This document shows positions 23,312-32,239 of a stretch of DNA of 33,395 nucleotides, in pieces (position 1 is the first letter of the stretch; each line of letters opens with the position of its first letter). The notes beneath the pieces are model-generated. The model was not told where the DNA came from and searched no databases. It saw only the letters and a list, made by a program, of their open reading frames with translations. The stretch lies in contig CANQYE010000012.1 in assembly GCA_947627995.1 (NCBI GenBank), forward strand, positions 1-33,395, given 5' to 3'. This DNA comes from an uncultured Bacilli bacterium. Lineage in GTDB: Bacteria; Bacillota_I; Bacilli_A; RF39; UBA660. The position numbers were made by a program, and so were the translations under genes.

Positions 23312-23680
23312 ATGGTAGCGCAAGAAAGTAGATTAAAAGTAGTAGATAACACTGGAGCTCGTGAACTTTTAGTTATTAGATGCTTAGGTGGAAGTCATAA
23401 AAAAACTGCTAATATTGGTGATATTGTTGTTGGTACAGTAAAAAAGGCAATACCAAATAGTAATTTACCAAAAGGTAAAGTAGTTAAAGCAGTAGTAGTT
23501 AGAACTGTACAAGGCGTAAGACGTAATGATGGTTCTTATATTAAATTTGAAGATAATGCTTGTGTCATAATTAAGGATGATAAAACACCTGTTGGTACAA
23601 GAGTTTTAGGACCAGTTGCTCGTGAACTACGTGATAAAGATTTTATGAAAATAGTTTCACTAGCACCTGAAGTATTATAG
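23312..23680 (+). CDS. rplN: 50S ribosomal protein L14
   Basis: 122 residues, standard length. L14 forms intersubunit bridges with 16S rRNA and binds the silencing factor Rsf[17 protein letters not shown] at the start, RCLGGS, the KAVVVRT strand, [15 protein letters not shown] and [13 protein letters not shown] are typical. Confidence 0.98.
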   Translation: MVAQESRLKVVDNTGARELLVIRCLGGSHKKTANIGDIVVGTVKKAIPNSNLPKGKVVKAVVVRTVQGVRRNDGSYIKFEDNACVIIKDDKTPVGTRVLGPVARELRDKDFMKIVSLAPEVL

Positions 23681-23688
23681 GAGGGCTT

Positions 23689-23970
23689 ATGAAGATTAAA
23701 GTTGGAGATAATGTTTTAGTAATTGCTGGTTCTAATAAAGGTAAAGAAGGCAAAGTTATTAAAACTTTAAAAAAAGAAAATCGTGTTGTAATTGAAGGCG
23801 TAAATATTCGAAAAAAACACGTAAAACCAAATGGTATGAATGAATCAGGCGGAATTATGGATATCGAAGCGCCTATTCATGTTTCAAATGTAAAAAAGAT
23901 AGAAAAAAAAGCTGCCAAAAAAGAAACAAAAAAAGAAACGAAGGCAGTAAAAGAAAAGAAAGTTAGTTAG
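23689..23970 (+). CDS. rplX: 50S ribosomal protein L24 with Lys-rich tail
   Basis: 93 residues. L24 initiates large-subunit assembly and lies near the tunnel exit. The KOW motif [19 protein letters not shown] and the [13 protein letters not shown]-like segment (here [13 protein letters not shown]) identify it. The usual zinc-type CPxC is absent. From about residue 72 a Lys/Glu/Ala-rich tail with two KKETK units extends the protein; such tails could bind rRNA or be disordered. It starts with ATG after GGAGGG. Confidence 0.96.
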   Translation: MKIKVGDNVLVIAGSNKGKEGKVIKTLKKENRVVIEGVNIRKKHVKPNGMNESGGIMDIEAPIHVSNVKKIEKKAAKKETKKETKAVKEKKVS

Positions 23971-23981
23971 AAGGTGACGAG

Positions 23982-24521
23982 TTGAATAGTTTAAAAGAAA
24001 AATATGTAAAGGAAATTGTTCCTGCATTATATAAAGAAAATAATTACAAATCTATTATGGAAGTTCCTAAATTAGAAAAAATTGTTGTTAATATGGGTGT
24101 TGGAGAAGCTGCTCATGATGCTAAATTCCTAGATGCTGCTATTAAAGATTTAGAAGCTATCACTGGTCAAAAAGCTATTAAAACAAAAGCTAAGAAGTCA
24201 ATTGCTGCTTTTAAATTAAGAGAAGGAGCTACAATTGGTGCTAAAGTTACTTTAAGAGGAGAAAAAATGTATATTTTCTTAGAGAAACTTATAAAAATTG
24301 CTTTACCTCGTGTAAGAGATTTTAGAGGTTTGAATAAACATGCATTTGATGGTTTTGGAAATTATACTTTAGGTATTAAAGAACAATTAATTTTCCCAGA
24401 AATAGAATATGACAATATATTAAAAATAAGAGGAATGGATATTGTTTTTGTAACTACTGCAAAAACAAATGAAGAAGGATTAAAATTATTACAATCTTTC
24501 GGATTACCATTTAGAAAGTAA
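23982..24521 (+). CDS. rplE: 50S ribosomal protein L5 (TTG start)
   Basis: 179 residues. L5 binds 5S rRNA and contacts the P-site t[16 protein letters not shown] at the start, [36 protein letters not shown], and the [10 protein letters not shown] and [19 protein letters not shown] segments are conserved. It begins with TTG at 23982 after AAGGTGA; no ATG fits the family start, so the rare start codon is well supported. Confidence 0.97.
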   Translation: MNSLKEKYVKEIVPALYKENNYKSIMEVPKLEKIVVNMGVGEAAHDAKFLDAAIKDLEAITGQKAIKTKAKKSIAAFKLREGATIGAKVTLRGEKMYIFLEKLIKIALPRVRDFRGLNKHAFDGFGNYTLGIKEQLIFPEIEYDNILKIRGMDIVFVTTAKTNEEGLKLLQSFGLPFRK

Positions 24522-24532
24522 GGTGTAACATT

Positions 24533-24718
24533 ATGGCAAAAAAAAGTATGATCGCAAAAAATAAAAGAGGATCAAAATTTATGACTCGTAATTACACAAG
24601 ATGTGAAAGATGTGGACGTCCTCATGGTGTTTTACGTAAATTTAAATTATGTCGTATTTGTTTCAGAGAACTTGCATCTCGTGGAGAAATCCCTGGTGTT
24701 AAGAAATCTAGTTGGTAG
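24533..24718 (+). CDS. rpsN: 30S ribosomal protein S14, zinc-binding type Z
   Basis: 61 residues, the short zinc form. The four ligands are Cys24, Cys27, Cys40 and Cys43 (CERC and CRIC). The C-terminus [17 protein letters not shown] is the family standard. Firmicutes often carry a second zinc-free copy elsewhere; none is in this window. Confidence 0.98.
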   Translation: MAKKSMIAKNKRGSKFMTRNYTRCERCGRPHGVLRKFKLCRICFRELASRGEIPGVKKSSW

Positions 24719-24733
24719 GAAGGAAAGTATTAT

Positions 24734-25129
24734 ATGACAAATGATATTATAGCAGATATGCTAACAAGAATTAGAAATGCAAATCAAATGAAATATGAGA
24801 CTGTAGAAGTTCTTGCTTCAAAAATGACTAAAGGTATTGCAGAAATTTTAAAACAAGAAGGTTATATTGCTGATTATAAATATGAAGAAAATTCAAAAGG
24901 CGATAGAATTACTTTAACTTTAAAATATGGTGAAAAAAAAGAACATGTTATTGTTGGACTTAAAAGAATTAGCAAACCAGGACTTAGAGTTTATGCAAAG
25001 GCTGATGAATTACCTAGAGTTTTAAATGGACTTGGTATAGCTATTATTTCAACTTCAAAAGGCTTAATGACTGATAAAAAAGCTCGTGAAAATAAACTGG
25101 GAGGAGAAGTACTTGCCTATATTTGGTAA
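24734..25129 (+). CDS. rpsH: 30S ribosomal protein S8
   Basis: 131 residues. S8 binds the central domain of 16S rRNA and, in Escherichia coli, represses the spc operon. [19 protein letters not shown] at the start, [19 protein letters not shown], and [19 protein letters not shown] with the GGEVLAYIW end are typical. Confidence 0.98.
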   Translation: MTNDIIADMLTRIRNANQMKYETVEVLASKMTKGIAEILKQEGYIADYKYEENSKGDRITLTLKYGEKKEHVIVGLKRISKPGLRVYAKADELPRVLNGLGIAIISTSKGLMTDKKARENKLGGEVLAYIW

Positions 25130-25141
25130 GGAAAAAATCTT

Positions 25142-25678
25142 ATGAGTAGAATTGGAAAAAGAGAATTAGTTATTCCAGAAGGCGTAACTATTGAAGTTGA
25201 AAATAATAATGCTATTGTTAAAAGTAATAAAGGTAGTTTAAGTTTAGAAATTCCAAAATGTTTATCAATTGAAGTTAAAGAAAATAAAGCTTTAGTAAAA
25301 ATGAATGAAGAAACTAAAGATGCTAATATGTTACAAGGAACAATTAATTCTTTACTTAACAATATGTTAAAAGGAGTTAGTGAAGGATATAAAGTTGAGC
25401 TTGAAGCTGTTGGAGTAGGATATAGATTTGGTCTTAAAGGTAATACAATTGTTATTAATGCTGGTTATTCTCATCCAGTAGAAATTGAACTTCCTGAAGG
25501 AATAAAAGCAGAATCTAATAGTAATACAGAATTAACTTTAAGCGGAATAGATAAACAAAAAATAACTGAATTTGCAGCGAATGTAAGAAAAGTTCGTGAA
25601 CCAGAACCTTATAAAGGTAAAGGTATTAGATATAAAGGCGAACATATTCGTCGTAAAGAAGGAAAGAAAGCGGCATAG
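25142..25678 (+). CDS. rplF: 50S ribosomal protein L6
   Basis: 178 residues with the two repeated alpha/beta domains of L6, located near the factor-binding site. MSRIGKREL at the start, [18 protein letters not shown], and the C-terminal [16 protein letters not shown] and IRRKEGKKA are conserved. Confidence 0.98.
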   Translation: MSRIGKRELVIPEGVTIEVENNNAIVKSNKGSLSLEIPKCLSIEVKENKALVKMNEETKDANMLQGTINSLLNNMLKGVSEGYKVELEAVGVGYRFGLKGNTIVINAGYSHPVEIELPEGIKAESNSNTELTLSGIDKQKITEFAANVRKVREPEPYKGKGIRYKGEHIRRKEGKKAA

Positions 25679-25691
25679 AAGGAGTGAGTAT

Positions 25692-26042
25692 ATGACAAAT
25701 TCAAATAATAAAATGAGAATGAAAAGACATTCTCGTATTAGAAACAATATAAATGGTACTAAAGAAGTTCCAAGATTAAATGTATTTCGTTCAAATAATC
25801 ATATTTTTGCCCAAATCATTGATGATGATGCAAAAACTACATTGATTAGTTCTTCTTCCGTTGCTTTAAAATTAAAAAATGGTGGAAATATCGAAGGGGC
25901 AAGTGCTGTTGGTAAAGATTTAGCTATTAAAGCGAAAAAAGCTAAAATCAATAAAGTAGTATTTGATCGTGGAGGATATTTATATCATGGTCGAGTTAAA
26001 GCTTTAGCAGATGCTGCTAGAGAAAATGGATTAGAGTTTTAG
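25692..26042 (+). CDS. rplR: 50S ribosomal protein L18
   Basis: 116 residues. L18 carries 5S rRNA into the large subunit with L5. [24 protein letters not shown] (in two blocks), [41 protein letters not shown] are typical. The start at 25692 follows AAGGAG (25679-25684); a longer in-frame reading from 25596 lies within rplF and is rejected. Confidence 0.97.
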   Translation: MTNSNNKMRMKRHSRIRNNINGTKEVPRLNVFRSNNHIFAQIIDDDAKTTLISSSSVALKLKNGGNIEGASAVGKDLAIKAKKAKINKVVFDRGGYLYHGRVKALADAARENGLEF

Positions 26043-26051
26043 GAGGATATT

Positions 26052-26552
26052 ATGGCAAGAATAGATAATAAAAAGAAAAAACTTTTAGAAGAGAATGTTA
26101 TTTCTATTTCTCGTGTTACAAAAGTAACAAAAGGTGGAAGACATTTTAGATTTTCTGCAACTGTTGTTGTAGGTAATAGAAAAGGACTTGTTGGATTAGG
26201 AACTGGAAAAGCTAACGAAGTTCCTGAAGCTATTAATAAAGCCATTCAAGCAGCTAACAAGAATGTAACTAAAATTGCTTTAATTGATAATCGTACTATT
26301 CCTCATGAAGCTATTGGAAAAGTAGGTCGTGCTCGTGTAATGATTAAACCAGCTAAAGAAGGTACAGGAATTATTGCTGGTGGTGCTGTTCGTGCTGTTG
26401 TTGAACTTGCAGGAATTCATGATATTGTATCTAAATCTCTTGGTTCAAATACAAAAGTAAATATGGCAAAAGCTACAATAGAAGCTTTAAAATCTCAAAG
26501 AACTCCAGAACATATTGCTGCTCTTCGTGGTATTTCGAAGGAGGAATTATAA
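26052..26552 (+). CDS. rpsE: 30S ribosomal protein S5
   Basis: 166 residues. S5 lines the mRNA entry channel and affects decoding accuracy. The double-stranded RNA-binding-like N-terminal domain has [18 protein letters not shown] and [37 protein letters not shown] and [16 protein letters not shown] follow. TAATG couples it to rplO. The usual rpmD (L30) between rpsE and rplO is absent. Confidence 0.98.
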   Translation: MARIDNKKKKLLEENVISISRVTKVTKGGRHFRFSATVVVGNRKGLVGLGTGKANEVPEAINKAIQAANKNVTKIALIDNRTIPHEAIGKVGRARVMIKPAKEGTGIIAGGAVRAVVELAGIHDIVSKSLGSNTKVNMAKATIEALKSQRTPEHIAALRGISKEEL

Positions 26553-26992
26553 TGAAATTACATGAATTAAACAAAAATCCAGAAGTAAAAAATCGTAAAA
26601 GAGTTGGACGCGGACCTGGAAGTGGGACTGGAAAAACATCTGGACATGGAGAAAAAGGACAAAAAGCTAGAAGCGGTGTAAGTATCTCTGCTTGGTTCCA
26701 AGGTGGACAAACACCACTTTATAGAAGACTTCCTAAAAGAGGATTTAACAATAAAAGATTTACAAAAAGATACGCTATTATTAATTTATCAGATTTAAAT
26801 AGATTTAATGATGGAGATGTAATTACTCCAGAATTATTAAAAGAAACTGGAATAATTAAGAAAGAATTATGTGGAGTTAAAGTACTTGGAACTGGAACTT
26901 TAGAAAAGAAAGTAACAATTAAAGCTCATAGATTTTCATCTAATGCTGTAACTAAAATAGAAGAATTTGGTGGAAAAGCAGAGGTGATTTAA
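26552..26992 (+). CDS. rplO: 50S ribosomal protein L15
   Basis: 146 residues. [22 protein letters not shown] (in two blocks) and [17 protein letters not shown] at the N-terminal half and an [17 protein letters not shown] end are characteristic. It follows rpsE directly, with no L30 gene. One-base overlaps with rpsE and secY (TAATG) indicate coupling. Confidence 0.98.
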   Translation: MKLHELNKNPEVKNRKRVGRGPGSGTGKTSGHGEKGQKARSGVSISAWFQGGQTPLYRRLPKRGFNNKRFTKRYAIINLSDLNRFNDGDVITPELLKETGIIKKELCGVKVLGTGTLEKKVTIKAHRFSSNAVTKIEEFGGKAEVI

Positions 26993-28248
26993 TGTTTGCA
27001 AAATTTAAGCAAATATTTATGCCCCATAATAAAGATTTAAGACGAAGAATCGTTTTTACTCTTGCTTGTCTTGCCTTATTTGCTTTAGGAACAAATATCA
27101 CTGTTCCAGGGGCATCACAAATAACTCGTGAACTTGGTTTTTTACAATTACTTGATTTAATGTCAGGTGGCGGATTAAAACAATTTTCAATTTTTGCTTT
27201 AGGTGTAACCCCATATATTACAGCATCTATTATTACACAATTATTGCAAGCAGATATTATTCCTTATTTTAAAGAATTAAAAGAAGAAGGATACACTGGT
27301 AGACAAAAAATTAATAAGATAACAAGATATTTAGGGATTGCTTTTGCTTTTATCCAAGGTTACTTTTTTTCATTAATGTTTCTTGGATCAGATAGTGGCT
27401 TAATGATTTTAAAAACCACTATTATTCTAACTGCTGGCACATCATTTTTACTTTGGTTAGGTGATCAAATAACAGAAAAAGGAATTGGTAATGGGACTTC
27501 TCTTATAATTATGGCCGGGATAATCCAAACAATACCATCTACATTTATTACTGCATTTAAATCTTTGATTACTAATGGATCAAATTTAGGAATTGGAATA
27601 TTATTATTTAGTTTATTTGTTTTAGTTTATCTAATTATATTGATTGGTATAATATTTGTTCAAGAAGCACAAAGAGAGATTCCAATTCAATATTCTAATA
27701 GAACAAATAGTTCTTATAATGCTAAACAATCAGTATTACCAATTAAGTTAAATAGTGCAGGAGTAATGCCAGTAATATTTGCTTCTATGATTCAAGCAGT
27801 ACCAGTAACTATTGCTGGATTTGTGAAAAATGAAGGATTTAAAAATTTTGTTAATAATTATATAAGTTATACTACACCAGTAGGATGTTTAATTTATATT
27901 ATATTAATTATTCTCTTTGGATATTTTTATACATATATGCAAATGAACCCTGAAGAAATGAGTGAAAATTTAAATAAAAGTGGAGCTTATATACCTAATG
28001 TAAGACCAGGTAATGATACTACTAAATATATTAAAAATGTTTTGTCTAAATTAATTATAGTTGGATCAGTATTTTTAGTTATAATTGCAATTTTACCTAT
28101 TATTTTTTCTAATGTTTCTACTTTGCCTAGTTCAGTTACTATCGGAGGAACAGGTTTGTTAATTGTAGTAGGAGTAGCTTTAGAAACTTATAAACAAATG
28201 GAAAGTAGCATGTTAACAAGAGAATATAAAAGGAGACTAAAAAAATAA
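26992..28248 (+). CDS. secY: Protein translocase subunit SecY
   Basis: Channel-forming subunit of the Sec translocon, 418 residues with about ten membrane helices. LRRRIVFTLACLALFALGT begins helix 1; the plug region has MSGGGLKQFSIFALGVTPYI; QITEKGIGNGTS precedes the loop before helix 5; the cytoplasmic loop QEAQREIPIQY and the NSAGVMPVIFAS helix follow. The C-terminal GGTGLLIVVGVALETYKQMES is typical. It is the route by which the signal-bearing proteins at both ends of this window would leave the cell. Coupled by TAATG to rplO and adk. Confidence 0.97.
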   Translation: MFAKFKQIFMPHNKDLRRRIVFTLACLALFALGTNITVPGASQITRELGFLQLLDLMSGGGLKQFSIFALGVTPYITASIITQLLQADIIPYFKELKEEGYTGRQKINKITRYLGIAFAFIQGYFFSLMFLGSDSGLMILKTTIILTAGTSFLLWLGDQITEKGIGNGTSLIIMAGIIQTIPSTFITAFKSLITNGSNLGIGILLFSLFVLVYLIILIGIIFVQEAQREIPIQYSNRTNSSYNAKQSVLPIKLNSAGVMPVIFASMIQAVPVTIAGFVKNEGFKNFVNNYISYTTPVGCLIYIILIILFGYFYTYMQMNPEEMSENLNKSGAYIPNVRPGNDTTKYIKNVLSKLIIVGSVFLVIIAILPIIFSNVSTLPSSVTIGGTGLLIVVGVALETYKQMESSMLTREYKRRLKK

Positions 28249-28895
28249 TGAAAAATATAATTTTTATCGCCCCACCTGCTGCAGGAAAGGGGACTCAAAG
28301 TAATACCTTACAAGAAAAATATGGTTATACTCATATTTCTACTGGTGATTTACTTCGTAATGTTTCAGAAGATACTGATTTAGGAAAAAAGATTCGAGAA
28401 ATAATGAATAATGGAGACCTAGTCAGCGATGAATTGGTTACAGAATTATTAAAAGAAAAATTAGAAAACACTACAGGGAATTTTATTTTAGATGGTTATC
28501 CAAGAAATGTTATTCAAGCTAAAATACTAGATGAATTGCTTTCTTCAATTAATAGAAATGATTATATTGTAATATATTTAAATATTAAAGAAGAATTAGC
28601 AATGAGAAGGGCTTTAAGTAGAATTACATGCAGTGATTGTGGTCATATTTATAATAGATACACACCGGGAATGCAACCAAAAATTGAAGGCATATGTGAT
28701 AAATGTGGAGGTAAAATTATTGCTCGAGATGATGATACTGAAGAAGCATTTAAAAAAAGATTTCAAAATTATATAGAAAATACTGAACCAGTTATTGATT
28801 ATTATAAGAATAAAAATATTTTAAAAATAGTTGATGTTTGCGATGATAAGAATCAAACATTCGAAAAAATATTAAAAATTTTAGAAGAGGATTAA
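28248..28895 (+). CDS. adk: Adenylate kinase with zinc-binding lid
   Basis: Catalyses ATP + AMP to 2 ADP. 215 residues. The P-loop reads APPAAGKGT (8-16), with Ala in place of the first and fourth Gly of the usual GPPGAGKGT; Lys14 is retained. THISTGDLLR (28-37) and DGYPRN (82-87) are the AMP site. The lid carries four cysteines (128, 131, 150, 153) for structural zinc, as in Gram-positive enzymes. The altered loop may be lineage-specific. TAATG couples it to secY. Confidence 0.96.
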   Translation: MKNIIFIAPPAAGKGTQSNTLQEKYGYTHISTGDLLRNVSEDTDLGKKIREIMNNGDLVSDELVTELLKEKLENTTGNFILDGYPRNVIQAKILDELLSSINRNDYIVIYLNIKEELAMRRALSRITCSDCGHIYNRYTPGMQPKIEGICDKCGGKIIARDDDTEEAFKKRFQNYIENTEPVIDYYKNKNILKIVDVCDDKNQTFEKILKILEED

Positions 28896-28896
28896 G

Positions 28897-29646
28897 ATGG
28901 TCGCTGTAAGATCAAATTCCGAAATAAAAAAGATGCAAAAAGCTGGCTCAATAAATTATCAAACACATAAATTATTATCAAAATATATTAAGCCAGGTAT
29001 CACAACAAAAGAACTTGATAATATCGCATATGAGTTTATTAAAAGTAAAGGTGGAATCCCATCTTTCTTAGGATATGATGGTTTTCCAGCATCTATATGT
29101 ACATCTATAAATGACGAAGTTGTACATGGTATTCCAAGTTTGAGAAAACTTAAAAAAGGTGATATAATATCTATTGACATTGGTGTTATTTATCAAGGAT
29201 ATCATTCTGATTCAGCTTGGACGTATCCTGTTGGAGAAATCGATGAGAAAAAAAAGCTACTTTTAGAAGAAACAAAAAATGCTTTATTCGCTGGGCTTTC
29301 TAAAATTAAAAATGGTGCTTATCTAGGTGATGTATCTGCTGCTATAGAAAAACATGCAAAAAAATATAACTTAGGAGTAATTAGAGAACTTGTTGGGCAT
29401 GGAGTAGGAAAAAATTTACATGAAGATCCTGATATTCCGAATTATGGGAAAGAACATACTGGTATTAAACTTAGAACAGGTATGACTTTAGCAATCGAAC
29501 CAATGTTAACATTGGGAAAAAGAAATATATGGATGCTTGATGATGATTGGACAATTGTAACCCAAGATGAGAGTCCATCAGCTCATTTTGAACACACTGT
29601 ACTTGTTACAGATGATGGATATATTATATTGACAGGAGAGATATAA
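28897..29646 (+). CDS. map: Type I methionine aminopeptidase
   Basis: Removes the initiator methionine from new proteins. 249 residues. All five metal ligands are found: Asp94 (SIDIG), Asp105 (HSDSAWT), His168 (GHGVG), Glu201 (IEPM) and Glu232 (FEHT). His77 in VVHGIP is the conserved substrate-side residue. The order adk-map-infA is that of Bacillus. One base separates it from adk. Confidence 0.97.
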   Translation: MVAVRSNSEIKKMQKAGSINYQTHKLLSKYIKPGITTKELDNIAYEFIKSKGGIPSFLGYDGFPASICTSINDEVVHGIPSLRKLKKGDIISIDIGVIYQGYHSDSAWTYPVGEIDEKKKLLLEETKNALFAGLSKIKNGAYLGDVSAAIEKHAKKYNLGVIRELVGHGVGKNLHEDPDIPNYGKEHTGIKLRTGMTLAIEPMLTLGKRNIWMLDDDWTIVTQDESPSAHFEHTVLVTDDGYIILTGEI

Positions 29647-29647
29647 T

Positions 29648-30057
<410 letters not shown>

Positions 30058-30066
30058 GGAGGATTT

Positions 30067-30441
30067 ATGGCAAGAATTAAAAATATCGAATTACCTAAAG
30101 AAAAAAGAACAGTAATTGGACTAACTTATATTTATGGTATCGGTAAAAGTACTGCAGAAAAAATTTGTGATGCTGCAAAAGTATCACAAGATACAAGAAT
30201 AAAAGATTTAACAAATGATGAAGTTAATGCTTTAAGAAAAGAAGTAGATAATTATTTAGTTGAAGGTGACCTTCGTCGTGAAGTTCAAATGAATATTAAA
30301 AATAAAATGGAAATAAATAGTTACGAAGGAACTCGCCACAAAAAAGGACTACCAGTTAGAGGTCAAAGAACATCAAGAAATGCGAAAACTAGAAAAGGCC
30401 GTGGAAAAGTAGTTGCAAATAAGAAAAAGGTAGGTAAATAG
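30067..30441 (+). CDS. rpsM: 30S ribosomal protein S13
   Basis: 124 residues. S13 forms bridges to the large subunit and contacts the P-site t[17 protein letters not shown] at the start, [15 protein letters not shown] (helix-two-turn-helix), and the C-terminal [21 protein letters not shown]-type tail (in two blocks) are conserved. Confidence 0.98.
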   Translation: MARIKNIELPKEKRTVIGLTYIYGIGKSTAEKICDAAKVSQDTRIKDLTNDEVNALRKEVDNYLVEGDLRREVQMNIKNKMEINSYEGTRHKKGLPVRGQRTSRNAKTRKGRGKVVANKKKVGK

Positions 30442-30450
30442 GAGGTTATT

Positions 30451-30834
30451 ATGGCTTATAATAGTAGAAAAAGAAAAGTTAAGAAAAATATTCCTGAAGC
30501 TGTAGCACATATTCATTGTACTTATAATAATACAGTTGTTTCAATAACTGATAATGATGGAAATGTTATATCTTGGGCATCATCTGGAACTATTGGATAT
30601 AAAGGAAGCAAAAAGAAAACTCCATTTGCTGCTGGCCTTGCTGCTGAAGCTGCGGCTACTAAAGCTATGGAAAATGGAGTAAAAAAAGTATCAGTAAAAG
30701 TTAAAGGTTTAGGACCAGGAAGAGAAAATGCAATTAGATCTTTAACATCAGTTGGCTTAGAGGTAACTAGCATAGCTGATGAAACACCAATTCCTCATAA
30801 TGGATGTCGTCCACCTAAAAGACCAAGAAATTAA
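30451..30834 (+). CDS. rpsK: 30S ribosomal protein S11
   Basis: 127 residues. S11 lies on the platform by the Shine-Dalgarno helix. [38 protein letters not shown], and [16 protein letters not shown] at the end are typical. Confidence 0.98.
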   Translation: MAYNSRKRKVKKNIPEAVAHIHCTYNNTVVSITDNDGNVISWASSGTIGYKGSKKKTPFAAGLAAEAAATKAMENGVKKVSVKVKGLGPGRENAIRSLTSVGLEVTSIADETPIPHNGCRPPKRPRN

Positions 30835-30848
30835 TAAGGAGGGTAATA

Positions 30849-31796
30849 ATGTTAAGATTTGAAAAACCAGTATATAAAATTAAAGAATCAAATGAAAGTA
30901 ATCATTATGGAAAGTTTGAACTAGAACCACTTGAACGTGGATTTGGAACTACTATTGGTAACGCTTTAAGACGTATTATGTTATCTAGTTTACCAGGATG
31001 TGCAATAACATCTGTAAAAATAGATGGAGTTTTACATGAATTTCAAAAAATAGATGGGGTAGTTGAAGATGTAACATCTATTGTTTTAGCCCTAAAAAGT
31101 GTAGTTATTAAAAATCATTCAGAAGATGATAATAAAATACTTAGAATTTCTGCTAGTAAAGAAGGACCTGTAACAGCTGGAGATATTGAAAAAGATGCAG
31201 ATATTGAAATTGTTAATCCTGATTTAGTAATTTGTAATTTAGTTAAAGGTGGAAAAATCGACATGGAAATGACAATTGGAAATGATCGTGGATATGTTGA
31301 TGCAAAAACTAATCAAAAATTATTGGGAGATAATAAAGTTGGTGTAATTGCAATTGATTCAATTTATTCACCTGTTGAAAGAGTTAGTTATGAAGTAGAA
31401 AGTGCCAGAGTAGGTCAAAATGAAAATTTTGATAAATTAATTTTAAATATTTGGACAAATGGTAGCATTACACCACAAGAATCTATTGCATTAGCTGCAA
31501 GAATATTAATTGAGCATTTAAATATAATAACTGATTTGAATGCATTAGGTAGTGTTTCAGGCTTAATGGCTGAAAAAGTAGAAGATACAACAGCTAAAAC
31601 ATTAGAAACACCAATTGAAGAAATTGAATTCTCAGTTCGTGCATATAATTGCTTAAAAAGAGCTGGAATTCATACAATACAAGATTTAATTTCTAAAAAA
31701 GAAATTGAAGTTACAAAAATACGTAATTTAGGAAAAAAATCTTTAAAAGAAGTATTGGATAAAGTAAAAGAAATGGGACTTAAGTTCCGTGATTAG
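30849..31796 (+). CDS. rpoA: DNA-directed RNA polymerase subunit alpha
   Basis: 315 residues. The N-terminal domain dimerises and holds beta and beta-prime: LEPLERGFGTTIGNALRR and MLSSLPGCAITSVKIDGVLH are conserved. A linker leads to the C-terminal domain (~245-315), which binds UP elements and activators, with FSVRAYNCLKRAGIHTIQDL and the NLGKKSLKEV stretch. A normal Bacilli form. Confidence 0.98.
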   Translation: MLRFEKPVYKIKESNESNHYGKFELEPLERGFGTTIGNALRRIMLSSLPGCAITSVKIDGVLHEFQKIDGVVEDVTSIVLALKSVVIKNHSEDDNKILRISASKEGPVTAGDIEKDADIEIVNPDLVICNLVKGGKIDMEMTIGNDRGYVDAKTNQKLLGDNKVGVIAIDSIYSPVERVSYEVESARVGQNENFDKLILNIWTNGSITPQESIALAARILIEHLNIITDLNALGSVSGLMAEKVEDTTAKTLETPIEEIEFSVRAYNCLKRAGIHTIQDLISKKEIEVTKIRNLGKKSLKEVLDKVKEMGLKFRD

Positions 31797-31806
31797 GAGG
31801 TAAATT

Positions 31807-32151
31807 ATGTTATATCGTAAACTGGGAAGAAATAATAAAATCAGAAGAAGTATCTTAGCGGGACTTACAAAAGATGTTATTATGAAAGAAAGTATTGTAA
31901 CAACTATATCTCGAGCTAAAGAAGTTAGAAAATTTGTTGATAAAATGATTACATATGGAAAAAACGGCAGTCTAGTATCTAGACGTAAAGCGTTAGCTTT
32001 CTTACATAATGATAATAATGTTGTATCAAAAATATTTAATGAACTTGCTCCACGTTATAAAGATCGTAATGGCGGATACACTAGAATAATTAAACTTAAA
32101 GAACGTGTTGGAGACGATGCTTTAACTGTAAAATTAGAATTAGTTAAATAA
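31807..32151 (+). CDS. rplQ: 50S ribosomal protein L17
   Basis: 114 residues, the last gene of the operon. MLYRKLGRNNKIRRSILAGL, TTISRAKEVRKFVDKMITYG, and a GGYTRIIKLKERVGDDA end identify L17, which sits at the tunnel exit. A terminator starts at its last stop base. In Bacillus the next genes are ecfA1, ecfA2, ecfT and truA; here a surface protein gene follows instead. Confidence 0.98.
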   Translation: MLYRKLGRNNKIRRSILAGLTKDVIMKESIVTTISRAKEVRKFVDKMITYGKNGSLVSRRKALAFLHNDNNVVSKIFNELAPRYKDRNGGYTRIIKLKERVGDDALTVKLELVK

Positions 32152-32175
32152 AACTGCTATGCAGTTTTTTTATTT
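32151..32175 (+). terminator. Terminator of the S10-spc-alpha operon
   Basis: AAACTGC (32151-32157) pairs with GCAGTTT (32161-32167) around a TAT loop, then T-rich sequence. The stem begins with the final A of the rplQ stop codon. Confidence 0.9.
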
Positions 32176-32184
32176 TATAATTTC

Positions 32185-32214
32185 TTGACCGAGGAGGGAA
32201 TAATTTTATATAAT
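32185..32214 (+). promoter_or_regulatory. Promoter of surface gene 1
   Basis: TTGACC (32185-32190) and a perfect TATAAT (32209-32214) with an 18-base spacer. The spacer contains GAGGAGGG, which resembles a ribosome-binding site but is 40 bases from the ATG and lies upstream of the transcript start. A start near 32221 gives a leader of about 19 bases with only a weak AAGG as ribosome-binding site. Confidence 0.75.
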
Positions 32215-32233
32215 CTTACTAGAAAGTAAGGTT
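32212..32233 (+). repeat. Inverted repeat over the -10/+1 region of surface gene 1
   Basis: CTTACT (32215-32220) and AGTAAG (32225-32230) flank AGAA; the pairing extends to 9 bp with one G-T pair, followed by TTTTT up to 32236. Its position over the predicted start site suits an operator. Read in a transcript from upstream it would look like a terminator. Confidence 0.7.
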
Positions 32234-32239
32234 TTTAAA

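Noticed and set aside
25596-25691. Longer N-terminus for L18
   Set aside because: It lies within rplF in another frame; AAGGAG points to the ATG at 25692.
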